This document shows positions 42,267-50,634 of a stretch of 64,000 nucleotides of DNA, piece by piece (positions within the stretch are counted from its first letter, which is position 1; every line of letters begins with the position of its first letter). The notes beneath the pieces are model-generated. The model was not told the DNA's origin and searched no databases. It saw nothing but the letters and a program-made list of their open reading frames with translations. The position numbers were made by a program, and so were the translations under genes. The stretch comes from Tidjanibacter massiliensis (GTDB lineage Bacteria; Bacteroidota; Bacteroidia; Bacteroidales; Rikenellaceae): assembly GCF_900104605.1 (NCBI RefSeq), contig NZ_LT629960.1, positions 62,001 to 126,000 on the forward strand, read 5' to 3'.

Positions 42267-43409
42267 ATGAGGTTTGCGGATGTCATAGGACAGGAGGAGG
42301 TGAAGGCGATGCTGCGCCGCAGTGTCGGGGAGGGGCGTGTAAGCCATGCCCAGCTCTTTACGGGCGACAGCGGCAGGGGAACGCTGCCCCTCGCGTTGGC
42401 CTATGTACAGTATATCAACTGTACGGACCGGCACGACGGCGACAGTTGCGGTCGGTGTCCGTCGTGTATCAAGATGGCGGAACTGGTTCATCCGGACGTG
42501 CATTTCGTCTTCCCTACCAATACTTCCCGGAGCGGTTCGCAGAAACCCATGAGCGATGCCTTTCTGCCCCAGTGGCGGGAGGCGGTGCTTACGACGGGGG
42601 GCTATTTCGACGAGCAGATGTGGTACGGGCGGATTGGGCTCGACAATCAGCAGGGGCTCATCGCCAAACGCGAGGCGGATGAAATCATACGCAAACTCTC
42701 TTTTAAGGCGTTCGAGGCCGAGTACAAGGCGGTGGTGATATGGCTGCCGGAGAAGATGGGAGTGGAGGCCTCGAACGGTTTGTTGAAGATATTGGAGGAG
42801 CCGTGGGACAAAACGCTTTTCCTGCTGGTCTCGGTGGCCCCGCAAATGCTCCTGCCCACCATCCTCTCCCGTGTTCAGGAGGTCGGGGTGCCTCCCGTCG
42901 GAGCGGACGACATGGAACGGTGGCTGGCCGGTACGTACGGCATGGAGACGCAGAAGGCCGCCGCGCTGGCCCGGCTTGCCGGAGGCGATATGGTGGAGCT
43001 GCGGAAGATTGCGGAGCGTCCGGAAGGGGAGGCGTCCGGGGAGGATTTCGACAATTTCGCGAGCCTCATGCGTTTCAGTTACAACGACCGGCACCTGGAG
43101 CTGCTGGGATGGGCCGAGAATATGGCGTCGCTGGGGCGCGAAGCCCAGAAACGTTTTTTCAGATATGCAGTTTCCCTGTTGCGGGAAAGTTACATGCTTT
43201 CGGCAGGAATGGGAAATATATCCTATCTTTGGGGACGGGAAAGGGAGTTCTGCGAAAAGTTCGCCCCTTTCGTAGGCAACGGCAATATCGAGCAGTTGGC
43301 GGAGGAGAACCGTACCGCCCTGCTGCATATAAGCCAGAACGGCAATGCGAAGATAGTCTTCACGCATTACGCTCTGTCGGTTAGCAAGCTGATTGGGCGC
43401 AGACAGTAG
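42267..43409 (+). CDS. holB: DNA polymerase III delta-prime subunit (clamp loader)
   Basis: 380 residues. N-terminal FADVIGQEEVKAMLRRSV is the clamp-loader start. The P-loop reads TGDSGRGTLPLALA, lacking the Walker lysine, as expected for the non-hydrolysing delta-prime subunit. A zinc module (NCT...DSCGRCPSCIKM) follows, with the sensor/arginine region VIWLPEKMGVEASNGLLKILEEP. It helps load the beta clamp at forks. An AAGGAG ribosome site precedes the ATG. It lies between dut and folK in the long plus-strand run. Confidence 0.87.
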   Translation: MRFADVIGQEEVKAMLRRSVGEGRVSHAQLFTGDSGRGTLPLALAYVQYINCTDRHDGDSCGRCPSCIKMAELVHPDVHFVFPTNTSRSGSQKPMSDAFLPQWREAVLTTGGYFDEQMWYGRIGLDNQQGLIAKREADEIIRKLSFKAFEAEYKAVVIWLPEKMGVEASNGLLKILEEPWDKTLFLLVSVAPQMLLPTILSRVQEVGVPPVGADDMERWLAGTYGMETQKAAALARLAGGDMVELRKIAERPEGEASGEDFDNFASLMRFSYNDRHLELLGWAENMASLGREAQKRFFRYAVSLLRESYMLSAGMGNISYLWGREREFCEKFAPFVGNGNIEQLAEENRTALLHISQNGNAKIVFTHYALSVSKLIGRRQ

Positions 43410-43482
43410 GTACGGCACGGGTTTTTCCGTGCGGAGAGGCTGCGGAGATGCCGCAGCATTATGGATAAGCAGTTATACGGAG

Positions 43483-44001
43483 ATGGCAAGGGCTATAATC
43501 ATAACGGGCGGCAACATGGGAGATGTGAAGCCGCGCCTGAGACAGGCACAGCAGATGATAAATGCCGGCATAGGCATCGTGCTGCGCTGTTCGCACGTCT
43601 ACGAAAGCAAGGCGTGGGGATTCACCGCCGCAGACGATTTCAAGAATCAGGCGATGGAGGTCGATACCGACCTCGCCCCAGAGGAGCTGCTCGCTGCGCT
43701 GCAGGAGATAGAGGGGCGCCTCGGGCGCGACCGTGAGGCGGAAGCCGCCGAAAAGGCGCGTACGGGCGAACCCTATTCGTCGCGGCTGATAGACATCGAC
43801 ATCATTTTTTACGATGATGCGGTGGTGGATACGCCCCGGCTCAAGCTGCCGCATCCGCTGATGCAGGAGCGGGATTTCGTGCTTGCTCCGCTTGCCGAGA
43901 TAGCGCCGGAGAAGGTGCATCCCGTTCTGGGAAAAACGGTTGAACAGCTTCGCGGCGAGCTGCTGGCAAGGCAGGCCGCGGTGCATAACGGGGAGGCGTG
44001 A
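43483..44001 (+). CDS. folK: 2-amino-4-hydroxy-6-hydroxymethyldihydropteridine pyrophosphokinase
   Basis: 172 residues. HPPK signatures: IIITGGNMGDVKPRLRQAQ, SHVYESKAWGFTAADDFKNQ, the catalytic block RLIDIDIIFYDDAV and LKLPHPLMQERDFVLAPLAE. It pyrophosphorylates the pterin before its condensation with p-aminobenzoate. folE, the first enzyme of the pathway, lies 7.7 kb downstream on the same strand. The start chosen is ATG 43483; earlier in-frame starts give no family similarity. The next ATG follows its stop by only four bases. Confidence 0.95.
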   Translation: MARAIIITGGNMGDVKPRLRQAQQMINAGIGIVLRCSHVYESKAWGFTAADDFKNQAMEVDTDLAPEELLAALQEIEGRLGRDREAEAAEKARTGEPYSSRLIDIDIIFYDDAVVDTPRLKLPHPLMQERDFVLAPLAEIAPEKVHPVLGKTVEQLRGELLARQAAVHNGEA

Positions 44002-44005
44002 GGCG

Positions 44006-45001
44006 ATGAAAAGAGGTTGGTTGGCTTTGGTGGTGCTGGTGACGGCGGCGGTCTGTTCGCTGGCCGTTTCGTGCAGTAAACCCGTTCTGGGCTGCGACTA
44101 CCGTCTGACGGTGACGTGGCAGGAACGCAAGAGCGTGACGGAGCCTATTCCGCTGACGACCGCGAAGGTGTACGCCTTTTTCGTGAACCCCGACGAATGG
44201 GAGGTTACCTCCATCGAGAATGCACGGGCGGGGATTGCCACCGCGGTGGGCGACCCGTCGCGCACGCGCAGCTACGACATGGTGGCGGAGGCGTCCGGCG
44301 AGGCCGGAAACGTTTTCGACCTGAGGTTCGCCACCACGCCGGTCATGCTGCTGGTGGTGGATACGGCATATCCCATGTGGGCTACGGGCAACGCCAATGT
44401 CGTCGCCGGATTGGCGAACATGTATGTGACGATAAAGTTCACCCCGCTCGACTGGAAAGAGGGGGCGGATGAACCGGTGGTCAAGACGCCGTGGAAATTC
44501 TACGGCTACAAGGATGTCCATATTCCCATACGGACGCAACTGCGGATAACTCCTGCCGTGTTCAGGGAGGGGGAGTATCGGTCGACCCTGATGACGTCGG
44601 CCCGGTGCTACGCCTATTACGGCTTCGACAAAGCCAACGGCGGGAGGGTAACTTCGTGGGAGCAGGCAGCGTCGGGCAGAGCCGAGAGGAAGAAAGAGCA
44701 GGATTCCGACGAGTATGTCGAATTCCCGTTTGATGTCGAGGCCGTCTGGGTGGACAAACAACTGACGATGGAACTCTCCGACAGCAGCGTGATGCTTGTG
44801 CTCTATGCCGACCCGGCCCAGGAGGCGGAGAACAAGATTTATGCCTACGGCTACCTCGACCTCTCCAGCAATCCCGTGGAGATGACGAAGACGCTGTCGG
44901 TGGACCTGAACAAGTCCGGCGATACATGGACCTCGGATATCTGGACCGTCGTGGTGGAGCGGCCCGACACCCCCGTTCCGGAACCGGAACCGGAGAGCTG
45001 A
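44006..45001 (+). CDS. Lipoprotein of unknown function
   Basis: 331 residues. Signal sequence MKRGWLALVVLVTAAVCSL followed by lipobox LAVSC (Cys about 23). The mature chain is beta-rich: TLTVTWQER-like strands, FDLRFATTPVMLLVVDTAYP, YGYKDVHIPIRTQLRITP, and a C-terminal half with VWVDKQLTMELSDSSVMLVLYADP. It ends in a Pro/Glu tail (PVPEPEPES). It has the look of Bacteroidetes surface or fimbria-associated lipoproteins, but I recognise no named family. It starts four bases after folK, so it is likely cotranscribed. Confidence 0.75.
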   Translation: MKRGWLALVVLVTAAVCSLAVSCSKPVLGCDYRLTVTWQERKSVTEPIPLTTAKVYAFFVNPDEWEVTSIENARAGIATAVGDPSRTRSYDMVAEASGEAGNVFDLRFATTPVMLLVVDTAYPMWATGNANVVAGLANMYVTIKFTPLDWKEGADEPVVKTPWKFYGYKDVHIPIRTQLRITPAVFREGEYRSTLMTSARCYAYYGFDKANGGRVTSWEQAASGRAERKKEQDSDEYVEFPFDVEAVWVDKQLTMELSDSSVMLVLYADPAQEAENKIYAYGYLDLSSNPVEMTKTLSVDLNKSGDTWTSDIWTVVVERPDTPVPEPEPES

Positions 45002-45080
45002 CGGCGAGGATAGAGGCCCCGCGGGTAAAAAGCCGGAAAGAGCCGGTTTCCTCCGGCCGTGTATTCGGAGGCAACAGAAT

Positions 45081-47192
45081 ATGGACAAGAGGATTCGTAA
45101 ACGAATGGAAAGAGGTATCCCGCACGGTAAGACATGGTTGGGAATAGCGGCTCTGACGTTGTTCAGTTCCGCGTTCTTTTGGCGTTGCGCCAACATAGGG
45201 GCTCCCCAGGGGGGGCCGAAAGACACCATTCCTCCCAAGGTGATGGGGGCTACGCCCGCTTTCAATACGACGAACTTCACGGGAACCCGTATCTACATCA
45301 CGTTCGACGAGTACGTACAGCTCAAGGACCAGCAGAAAGAGTTTTTCACCTCCCCGCAGCTGAAAAAGACACCCACCCTCCTCGTCAAGGGGCGGGGAGT
45401 ACAGATAGATATCCTCGATACGCTGAAACCCAATACCACCTATGCACTGAATTTCGGGAGCAGTGTCTGCGACAACAACGAAGGGAATCCGCTCAACGGT
45501 TTCCGTTACGTCTTCTCCACCGGTCCGGAGATAGACTCCATGTTCATGTCGGGATATACGGTCGATGCCTACAAGAAGGACAGTGTCAAGAAGACGCTCA
45601 TCTTCTTCTACGATGCGGCCGATTCGGCTTTCCTGCGCGAGCCTTTCCTGCGGCTTGCCGACCCTTTCCGGCCCGATTCGCTGCCGGCGTTCGATTCGAC
45701 CGTATTCAATGTCAAACCCGACGCTATCGCGAGGGCCGAGAACAACGGTATCTTTATCGCCCAGAACCTGAAACCGATAGATTATCGGGTATATGCCATC
45801 GAGGATACCAACGGCAATCTCGCCTATGAACCGGGTGTGGACAAGATAGGGTTTCTCGACGGTGTATTCAACCCCTCCGACCTGCCTGATTTCATGGCAT
45901 GGTACGATACGACGCGCCGCTATATGACCGCCGAGCCGCAGCTTTTCATCCGCATGTTCACCGACCGGCAGTTCAAACGGCAGAACCTGGCCGAACAGAA
46001 GCGGCCCCTCCAGCATAAGATAGAGCTCTATTTCAACGCCCCCTATCCGCAGATAGATTCGCTGGTACTGGACGGCATCGACTCCTCGCGTATCATAACG
46101 GAGTATGTCACTCCCGGCCGGGATACCATCAACCTGTGGCTCGACGTTCCGGGGGAGGAGCTGCCCGATACCATTACCGGACGGATTACCTACCTCAAGC
46201 ACGACAGCCTCAATCAGCTCGTACCGAATACCGACAAGCTGAAACTGTTCTGGAAATACATCGAAACGAAAGAGGAGGAGCGTGCCAGAGAGAAGGAGGA
46301 GAAGGAACGCGAACGGGCCGAACGCGAGGGAGAGACCTATACGCCGCCCGAAAAGCCCAATCCGTTCAAGTACAACCTCAGCGCCCGCGGGGAGATAAAT
46401 CCCGAGGACAACGTGACGATAAGTTTCGATTATCCGCTCGTGGAGATGGACAGCAGCCGTATCTCGCTCGTGCGTTTCGGTGAGGGAGAGGATATGTACC
46501 GGGTGAGGTACGAACTGCGGCGCGATTCGGTGGATATCCGCAAGTGGATGCTTTCGGCCCAGTGGATTCCGGAGCAGAAATATCAGCTCGTCATCCCCGA
46601 CAGCGTCTTCCTCGACGTGGCCGGACAGCGTAACGACTCGATAAAGGCCGATTTCTCGATACTGTCGCCCGACAAGTTCGGCACGCTGACGGTGAACGTG
46701 AAGGGGCAGACCGACTCCAGCCGGTATATTCTTCAGCTGTTGAACGACAAGAATTCCGTCCTGCAGGAGAAGCGGGATGCCGTGACGGGCAAATACATCT
46801 TCCGCTACGTGAATCCGGGTGACGTGAAGCTGCGCGTCATAGACGATGTGAACGGTAACGGACAGTGGGATACGGGCGACCTGATTCTCCGCAAACAGCC
46901 GGAGCGGGTGGAGATATACATTCCCGAATCGGGAAACGAAATGATAGCCATGAAGGCCAACTGGGACATAGAGATAACGGTGGATATGGCCGACCTGTTC
47001 AAACCGGTGGACATCATGGATATACGCGAACAGTTGCGCAAGCAGGAACTGCTGCGTGCCCAGCGCCTTATCGAGGAACGTATCAAGAAGGCCCAGCAGC
47101 AGCAACAACAGCAGAATACGCAGCGCAGCCGAAATGCCAGCGGTGCTTTCAACCCCACTGGGGCGTTCAATACCGGCAACAGGATGTTCTAA
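45081..47192 (+). CDS. Ig-like domain lipoprotein, Bacteroidetes conserved
   Basis: 703 residues. A hydrophobic N-terminus (about 19-35) leads to WRCANIGAPQGGPKDTIPPKV, the conserved start of a Bacteroidetes lipoprotein family with an SbsA Ig-like domain (YITFDEYVQLKD, LKPNTTYALNFG, about 50-145). Later sections contain a charged coiled stretch (about 395-420, EERAREKEEKERERAERE) and a transthyretin-like module with DDVNGNGQWDTGDLILRKQP. The C-terminus has a run of seven glutamines. Members may assist outer-membrane or gliding-related processes, but this is not established. It probably belongs to the same transcript as folK and the barrel protein that follows. Confidence 0.82.
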   Translation: MDKRIRKRMERGIPHGKTWLGIAALTLFSSAFFWRCANIGAPQGGPKDTIPPKVMGATPAFNTTNFTGTRIYITFDEYVQLKDQQKEFFTSPQLKKTPTLLVKGRGVQIDILDTLKPNTTYALNFGSSVCDNNEGNPLNGFRYVFSTGPEIDSMFMSGYTVDAYKKDSVKKTLIFFYDAADSAFLREPFLRLADPFRPDSLPAFDSTVFNVKPDAIARAENNGIFIAQNLKPIDYRVYAIEDTNGNLAYEPGVDKIGFLDGVFNPSDLPDFMAWYDTTRRYMTAEPQLFIRMFTDRQFKRQNLAEQKRPLQHKIELYFNAPYPQIDSLVLDGIDSSRIITEYVTPGRDTINLWLDVPGEELPDTITGRITYLKHDSLNQLVPNTDKLKLFWKYIETKEEERAREKEEKERERAEREGETYTPPEKPNPFKYNLSARGEINPEDNVTISFDYPLVEMDSSRISLVRFGEGEDMYRVRYELRRDSVDIRKWMLSAQWIPEQKYQLVIPDSVFLDVAGQRNDSIKADFSILSPDKFGTLTVNVKGQTDSSRYILQLLNDKNSVLQEKRDAVTGKYIFRYVNPGDVKLRVIDDVNGNGQWDTGDLILRKQPERVEIYIPESGNEMIAMKANWDIEITVDMADLFKPVDIMDIREQLRKQELLRAQRLIEERIKKAQQQQQQQNTQRSRNASGAFNPTGAFNTGNRMF

Positions 47193-47270
47193 GACCGGAG
47201 GAGAGCGGATACTGCGCGAAAAGAAGAGGATTTTGATAATTACGGCAAGCGTGCCGACAGCGTATCGTTG

Positions 47271-48230
47271 ATGAAGAGAACAGTCACAAAGGGAGTCGTA
47301 TTGGCGGCACTGCTCGCAGTTTTCGTGCTGCCCGTGCGTGCGCAGCACTACATAGGCGCCCGGGCGGGATGGGGAGTCGGTTACGGCCGTTTCGCTCCCG
47401 TTTCGTGGTATCCCATGAAGTGGGTGTGGGGAACCTGGTCCGCCGGGATTCAATGGAAATATTACGGTAAGGTGAGGTACATAGGGGCTGTAGCGGCCGA
47501 ACTCGAATTTCTGCAGCGGGCTTATCAGGAACAGGCGAGCCTCGACTCGGAGGATTATACCCGCCGTGTCTATAGCACTGTCAATCTGCCGTTGATATGG
47601 CATATCCACATGAATTTCAGTGATAACCGGCTGCGCGTCTTCCTGAATGCCGGCATATGGGCATCGTACAATGTCGGCGCATATGAGTGGGTGAAGAGCG
47701 GGAATACCGTTACGGAAGGGCCCTATCACATGACGCTCGTGAAAGATAACCCGCTCGGGTACGGACTTCTCGGCGGCATCGGTCTCAATGTCGTCATGGG
47801 CAAATGGGAACTGATGCTGGAGGGGCGTTACTATTTCAGTTACGGCGACATTATGCGCAACAGTGCCGTCTATGCGGGCAATCCGGTGCGTTCGCCGCTC
47901 GACAACATCAGCCTGTCGCTCGGATTCTTTTACCGTTTGGGCGACAAGCCGCATACCCCCCTGCCGCCGCCCTGGTATGCACGCATCATCGCCAAAAGGG
48001 AGGCCAAGCGTGCGCAGCAGGAGCTGGAGGAGATGAAGAAAACGGAGGAGACGGCCGGTATAGGAGAGATAACGGAAGAGGAGACGACCGCGGTTGTCGG
48101 GGAAACCGAGACGGCCGGAACAACCGGTACGGAGGATGCTGCGGTCGTTCCGGAAGAGATAATAACGGAAGAGTATGGAATCGACAAGACAAAGCAAGGT
48201 AGCGAAGCAGATACAGAAGGACATCAGTGA
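47271..48230 (+). CDS. Outer-membrane beta-barrel protein with acidic C-terminal tail
   Basis: 319 residues. A signal peptide (VVLAALLAVFVLPVRAQ) is followed by alternating aromatic strands (YIGARAGWGVGYGRFAPVSW, VFLNAGIWASYNVGAYEW, LEGRYYFSYGDI, LSLGFFYRLGD). The barrel seems to end near residue 230. The last 85 residues are charged and Glu/Thr-rich, with a short coiled stretch (KREAKRAQQELEEMKK), an unusual extension after a terminal barrel strand. The last 18 codons overlap rbfA in another frame by 56 bases. The function is unknown. Confidence 0.78.
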   Translation: MKRTVTKGVVLAALLAVFVLPVRAQHYIGARAGWGVGYGRFAPVSWYPMKWVWGTWSAGIQWKYYGKVRYIGAVAAELEFLQRAYQEQASLDSEDYTRRVYSTVNLPLIWHIHMNFSDNRLRVFLNAGIWASYNVGAYEWVKSGNTVTEGPYHMTLVKDNPLGYGLLGGIGLNVVMGKWELMLEGRYYFSYGDIMRNSAVYAGNPVRSPLDNISLSLGFFYRLGDKPHTPLPPPWYARIIAKREAKRAQQELEEMKKTEETAGIGEITEEETTAVVGETETAGTTGTEDAAVVPEEIITEEYGIDKTKQGSEADTEGHQ

Positions 48231-48510
48231 CATCTTCACCAAAGAGGCGGCCGACCTCGTGCGGGGCGTCATGGTGACGGTGACTTCGGTGCGCATGAGT
48301 CCCGATTTGGGATATGCGAAGATATACCTGAGCATTTTCCCGTTCGAGCGGAGTGCGGAGATAATGAACGGCATAAATGCCGGCGAATGGCGCATCCGCA
48401 AGGCGTTGGGGACGCGTATCCGCAACCAGCTCAAATCGGTGCCCGAGCTGTCGTTCTTCCTGGACGATTCGCTGGAGTATATCGAGAACATCGACAACCT
48501 TTTAAAGTAG
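48175..48510 (+). CDS. rbfA: 30S ribosome-binding factor A
   Basis: 111 residues: MESTRQSKVAKQIQKDISDIF, then VTVTSVRMSPDLGYAKIYLS, RKALGTRIRNQLKSVPELSFFLDDSLEYI. This is the KH-like RbfA, which matures the 16S 5' end. Its conserved N-terminus shows the start is real even though it lies inside the preceding barrel gene by 56 bases. This suggests translational coupling. The permease gene begins seven bases after its stop. Confidence 0.95.
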   Translation: MESTRQSKVAKQIQKDISDIFTKEAADLVRGVMVTVTSVRMSPDLGYAKIYLSIFPFERSAEIMNGINAGEWRIRKALGTRIRNQLKSVPELSFFLDDSLEYIENIDNLLK

Positions 48511-48517
48511 AAGTGCC

Positions 48518-49732
48518 GTGGGCCGCATATCGTCGCTTTTCGCACGCAGATACCTCTCCTCGCGGGGTTCCCTTTCGGTGATAAACATCATATCGAGGGT
48601 GAGCATCTTCGCGGTGGGGGTACCGGTCGCGGCCATGGTCATCCTGCTCTCCGTGTTCAACGGATTCGACGGACTGGTGAAGAGCATGTACGGCGTTTTC
48701 GACCCGGAGCTTGTCGTGGTTCCCGCCGAAGGCAAGGTGTTCGACATTGCCTCTGTGGATGAAGAGGCGTTCGCTGAGGCGGGTGTTGAATCTTTCTCCT
48801 ACCTGTTGGAGGAGAATGTGCTGCTGGAGTACCGCGGTCGGCAGACCACGGCCCGGCTGCGCGGCGTGGACGAGCGTTACGAAGGGGTGGTTCCCGTACG
48901 GGAGACCATTGCGTACGGCGATTACGAACTGCGTTTCGGCGATATGGAACAGGCGGTGGTCGGGCAGGGGCTTGCTTACGACCTCGGGGTGAAGACCGCC
49001 CTGTACGACCCGCTGAACGTCTATGCGGTGCGGCGCGGCGAATATTCGTCGTTGCTTCCGATAGACGGTTACCGGACGGCAGGGCTCTTTCCCGCCGGTA
49101 TCTTTCGGCTCGATGCGGAGACCGACGGGACGTATGTGCTCAGCACGCTCGGTTTCGCGCAGGAGTTGCTGGATTATCCGGGAAAGGCTTCGGCTATTGC
49201 GGTCAAGGCGGGAGGAGGCCGACCGGAGAGCGTCAGGAAAAAATTGGCGGCGGGGCTGGGCGACGATTTCAGGGTGATGACGCGTTACGAACAGAAAGCC
49301 TCCATGTACCGCATCATGAAGCTGGAGAAGCTGGGGATTTTCTTCATCAGCCTGCTGGTGCTGGTGATAGCCTCCTTTTCCATTATCGGTTCGCTCGTGA
49401 TGCTTATCATCGACAAGAGGCCCGACATCGGGATACTGTTTACGATGGGGGCGGACGTCGGTTTCGTGAGGCGTATCTTCGTGAAGGAGGGCATGTTGAT
49501 AAGCGGCCTCGGAACGGCGGGTGGTCTCGCCGTAGGGCTGGCTTTTGCGCTCGTGCAGCAGCATTTCGGTATCATCAAGATAGGGGCTGCGTCGTTTCTG
49601 GTCGATGCCTATCCGGTGGTCGTGCGGTTCTGGGACATCGTGGCCGTCGCGGCGGCGGCATTCGGCGTGACATGGATAATAAACGGATTAACGGTATCGA
49701 GAATGATACCCAAGTCGTCGGTAAGATTATGA
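48518..49732 (+). CDS. LolC/E-type ABC transporter permease
   Basis: 404 residues with a GTG start. One N-terminal transmembrane helix (about 22-47), a large periplasmic domain, then three C-terminal helices (FFISLLVLVIASFSIIGSLV, LISGLGTAGGLAVGLAFAL, WDIVAVAAAAFGVTW) give the FtsX/MacB fold. The ARRYLSSRGSLSVINIISRVSI start and ILFTMGADVGFVRRIFVKEG motif match LolC/LolE, which release lipoproteins from the inner membrane. Many lipoproteins are encoded nearby. The LolD ATPase is not in this window. Its stop overlaps the next ATG. Confidence 0.85.
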   Translation: MGRISSLFARRYLSSRGSLSVINIISRVSIFAVGVPVAAMVILLSVFNGFDGLVKSMYGVFDPELVVVPAEGKVFDIASVDEEAFAEAGVESFSYLLEENVLLEYRGRQTTARLRGVDERYEGVVPVRETIAYGDYELRFGDMEQAVVGQGLAYDLGVKTALYDPLNVYAVRRGEYSSLLPIDGYRTAGLFPAGIFRLDAETDGTYVLSTLGFAQELLDYPGKASAIAVKAGGGRPESVRKKLAAGLGDDFRVMTRYEQKASMYRIMKLEKLGIFFISLLVLVIASFSIIGSLVMLIIDKRPDIGILFTMGADVGFVRRIFVKEGMLISGLGTAGGLAVGLAFALVQQHFGIIKIGAASFLVDAYPVVVRFWDIVAVAAAAFGVTWIINGLTVSRMIPKSSVRL

Positions 49733-50634
49733 AGGCATTGGTTTACAGGTTATGTGCGGTGCTCGCGTGCGTCGCTGCACTGTTCGCTTCCTGCAGGGGA
49801 TACAAACAGATACCGGAGGAGACGCTCGCCGATATCTTCAAGGACATGTATGTCCTGAATGCCTATATGGAACGGAATAATATGAATCTGCGGTTCGACA
49901 GCGTAGACATCTATGGTCCCCTGATAGGCAAGTACGGCTACACGGCCGAGGACTTCCGGCAGACGATAACGGATGCCACGAAGCGGAAGAGTTTCCGGCT
50001 GACGGACATCGTGGAGGCGGCGATAGCGAAACTCGAGGCCGAACAGGCGGCCGTAACCGAACGGGTGCGTGTTCTCGACCTTATCGACAGCATGGCGTAT
50101 GCCGTGAGCCGCCGCGAGGTGTTCCGCGACTCGCTTATCACCATCCGGAGCCTGGCCGATTCGGCGGCGCTCACCTTGCGGGTGCCGTTGGAAGAGGGTG
50201 CCGGCAAGGTCGATATAACCTACTATTATCTTATCGATTCGCTCGACGGAAACAAGAATCTGACCAACCGCCATGCCTTGTTGACGGACGACAGCCTTGT
50301 CCGGTCGAGTTCTACGCTGCGCATGCTGAGCGGGAGGCGCATAAAACACAATGTCGTGCTCTCCGGAGGGGAGGACGTAACGGAGCTCGCCGTGAAGTTC
50401 GGCAACTATCCCGAGAAACCGAAGCGAATGCACCTTACGATAGATTCGCTGGTGGTCGTTTACCAGCCGCCGCTCGAAGAGGCCCGCAGGGTGCTGTCGC
50501 ATGAATACGGTTATCGGTTGATGATAGACGACAGGGAATATGAAGAATATTACGCTCCGAAGGCGGATAGCCGCGCATTACGTGTACCATCGCCGCTCGT
50601 TGTTGCGCAATGCGATAGTCTCGTGGTCGAGTGA
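49729..50634 (+). CDS. DUF4296 domain lipoprotein
   Basis: 301 residues. The start ATG overlaps the permease stop (ATGA). The signal sequence ends in lipobox LFASC (Cys about 22). Residues about 27-120, IPEETLADIFKDMYVLNAYM and following, are the Bacteroidetes DUF4296 domain, which has no known function. The rest is beta-rich and unassigned. The last 95 bases overlap the amidohydrolase gene in another frame. Confidence 0.83.
   Translation: MKALVYRLCAVLACVAALFASCRGYKQIPEETLADIFKDMYVLNAYMERNNMNLRFDSVDIYGPLIGKYGYTAEDFRQTITDATKRKSFRLTDIVEAAIAKLEAEQAAVTERVRVLDLIDSMAYAVSRREVFRDSLITIRSLADSAALTLRVPLEEGAGKVDITYYYLIDSLDGNKNLTNRHALLTDDSLVRSSSTLRMLSGRRIKHNVVLSGGEDVTELAVKFGNYPEKPKRMHLTIDSLVVVYQPPLEEARRVLSHEYGYRLMIDDREYEEYYAPKADSRALRVPSPLVVAQCDSLVVE

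Noticed and set aside
44562-48545. A 1327-codon open frame on the minus strand across the folK-rbfA region
   Set aside because: It is antisense to four well-supported genes and has no family similarity. GC-rich codon choice in the real genes removes stops from the opposite strand.
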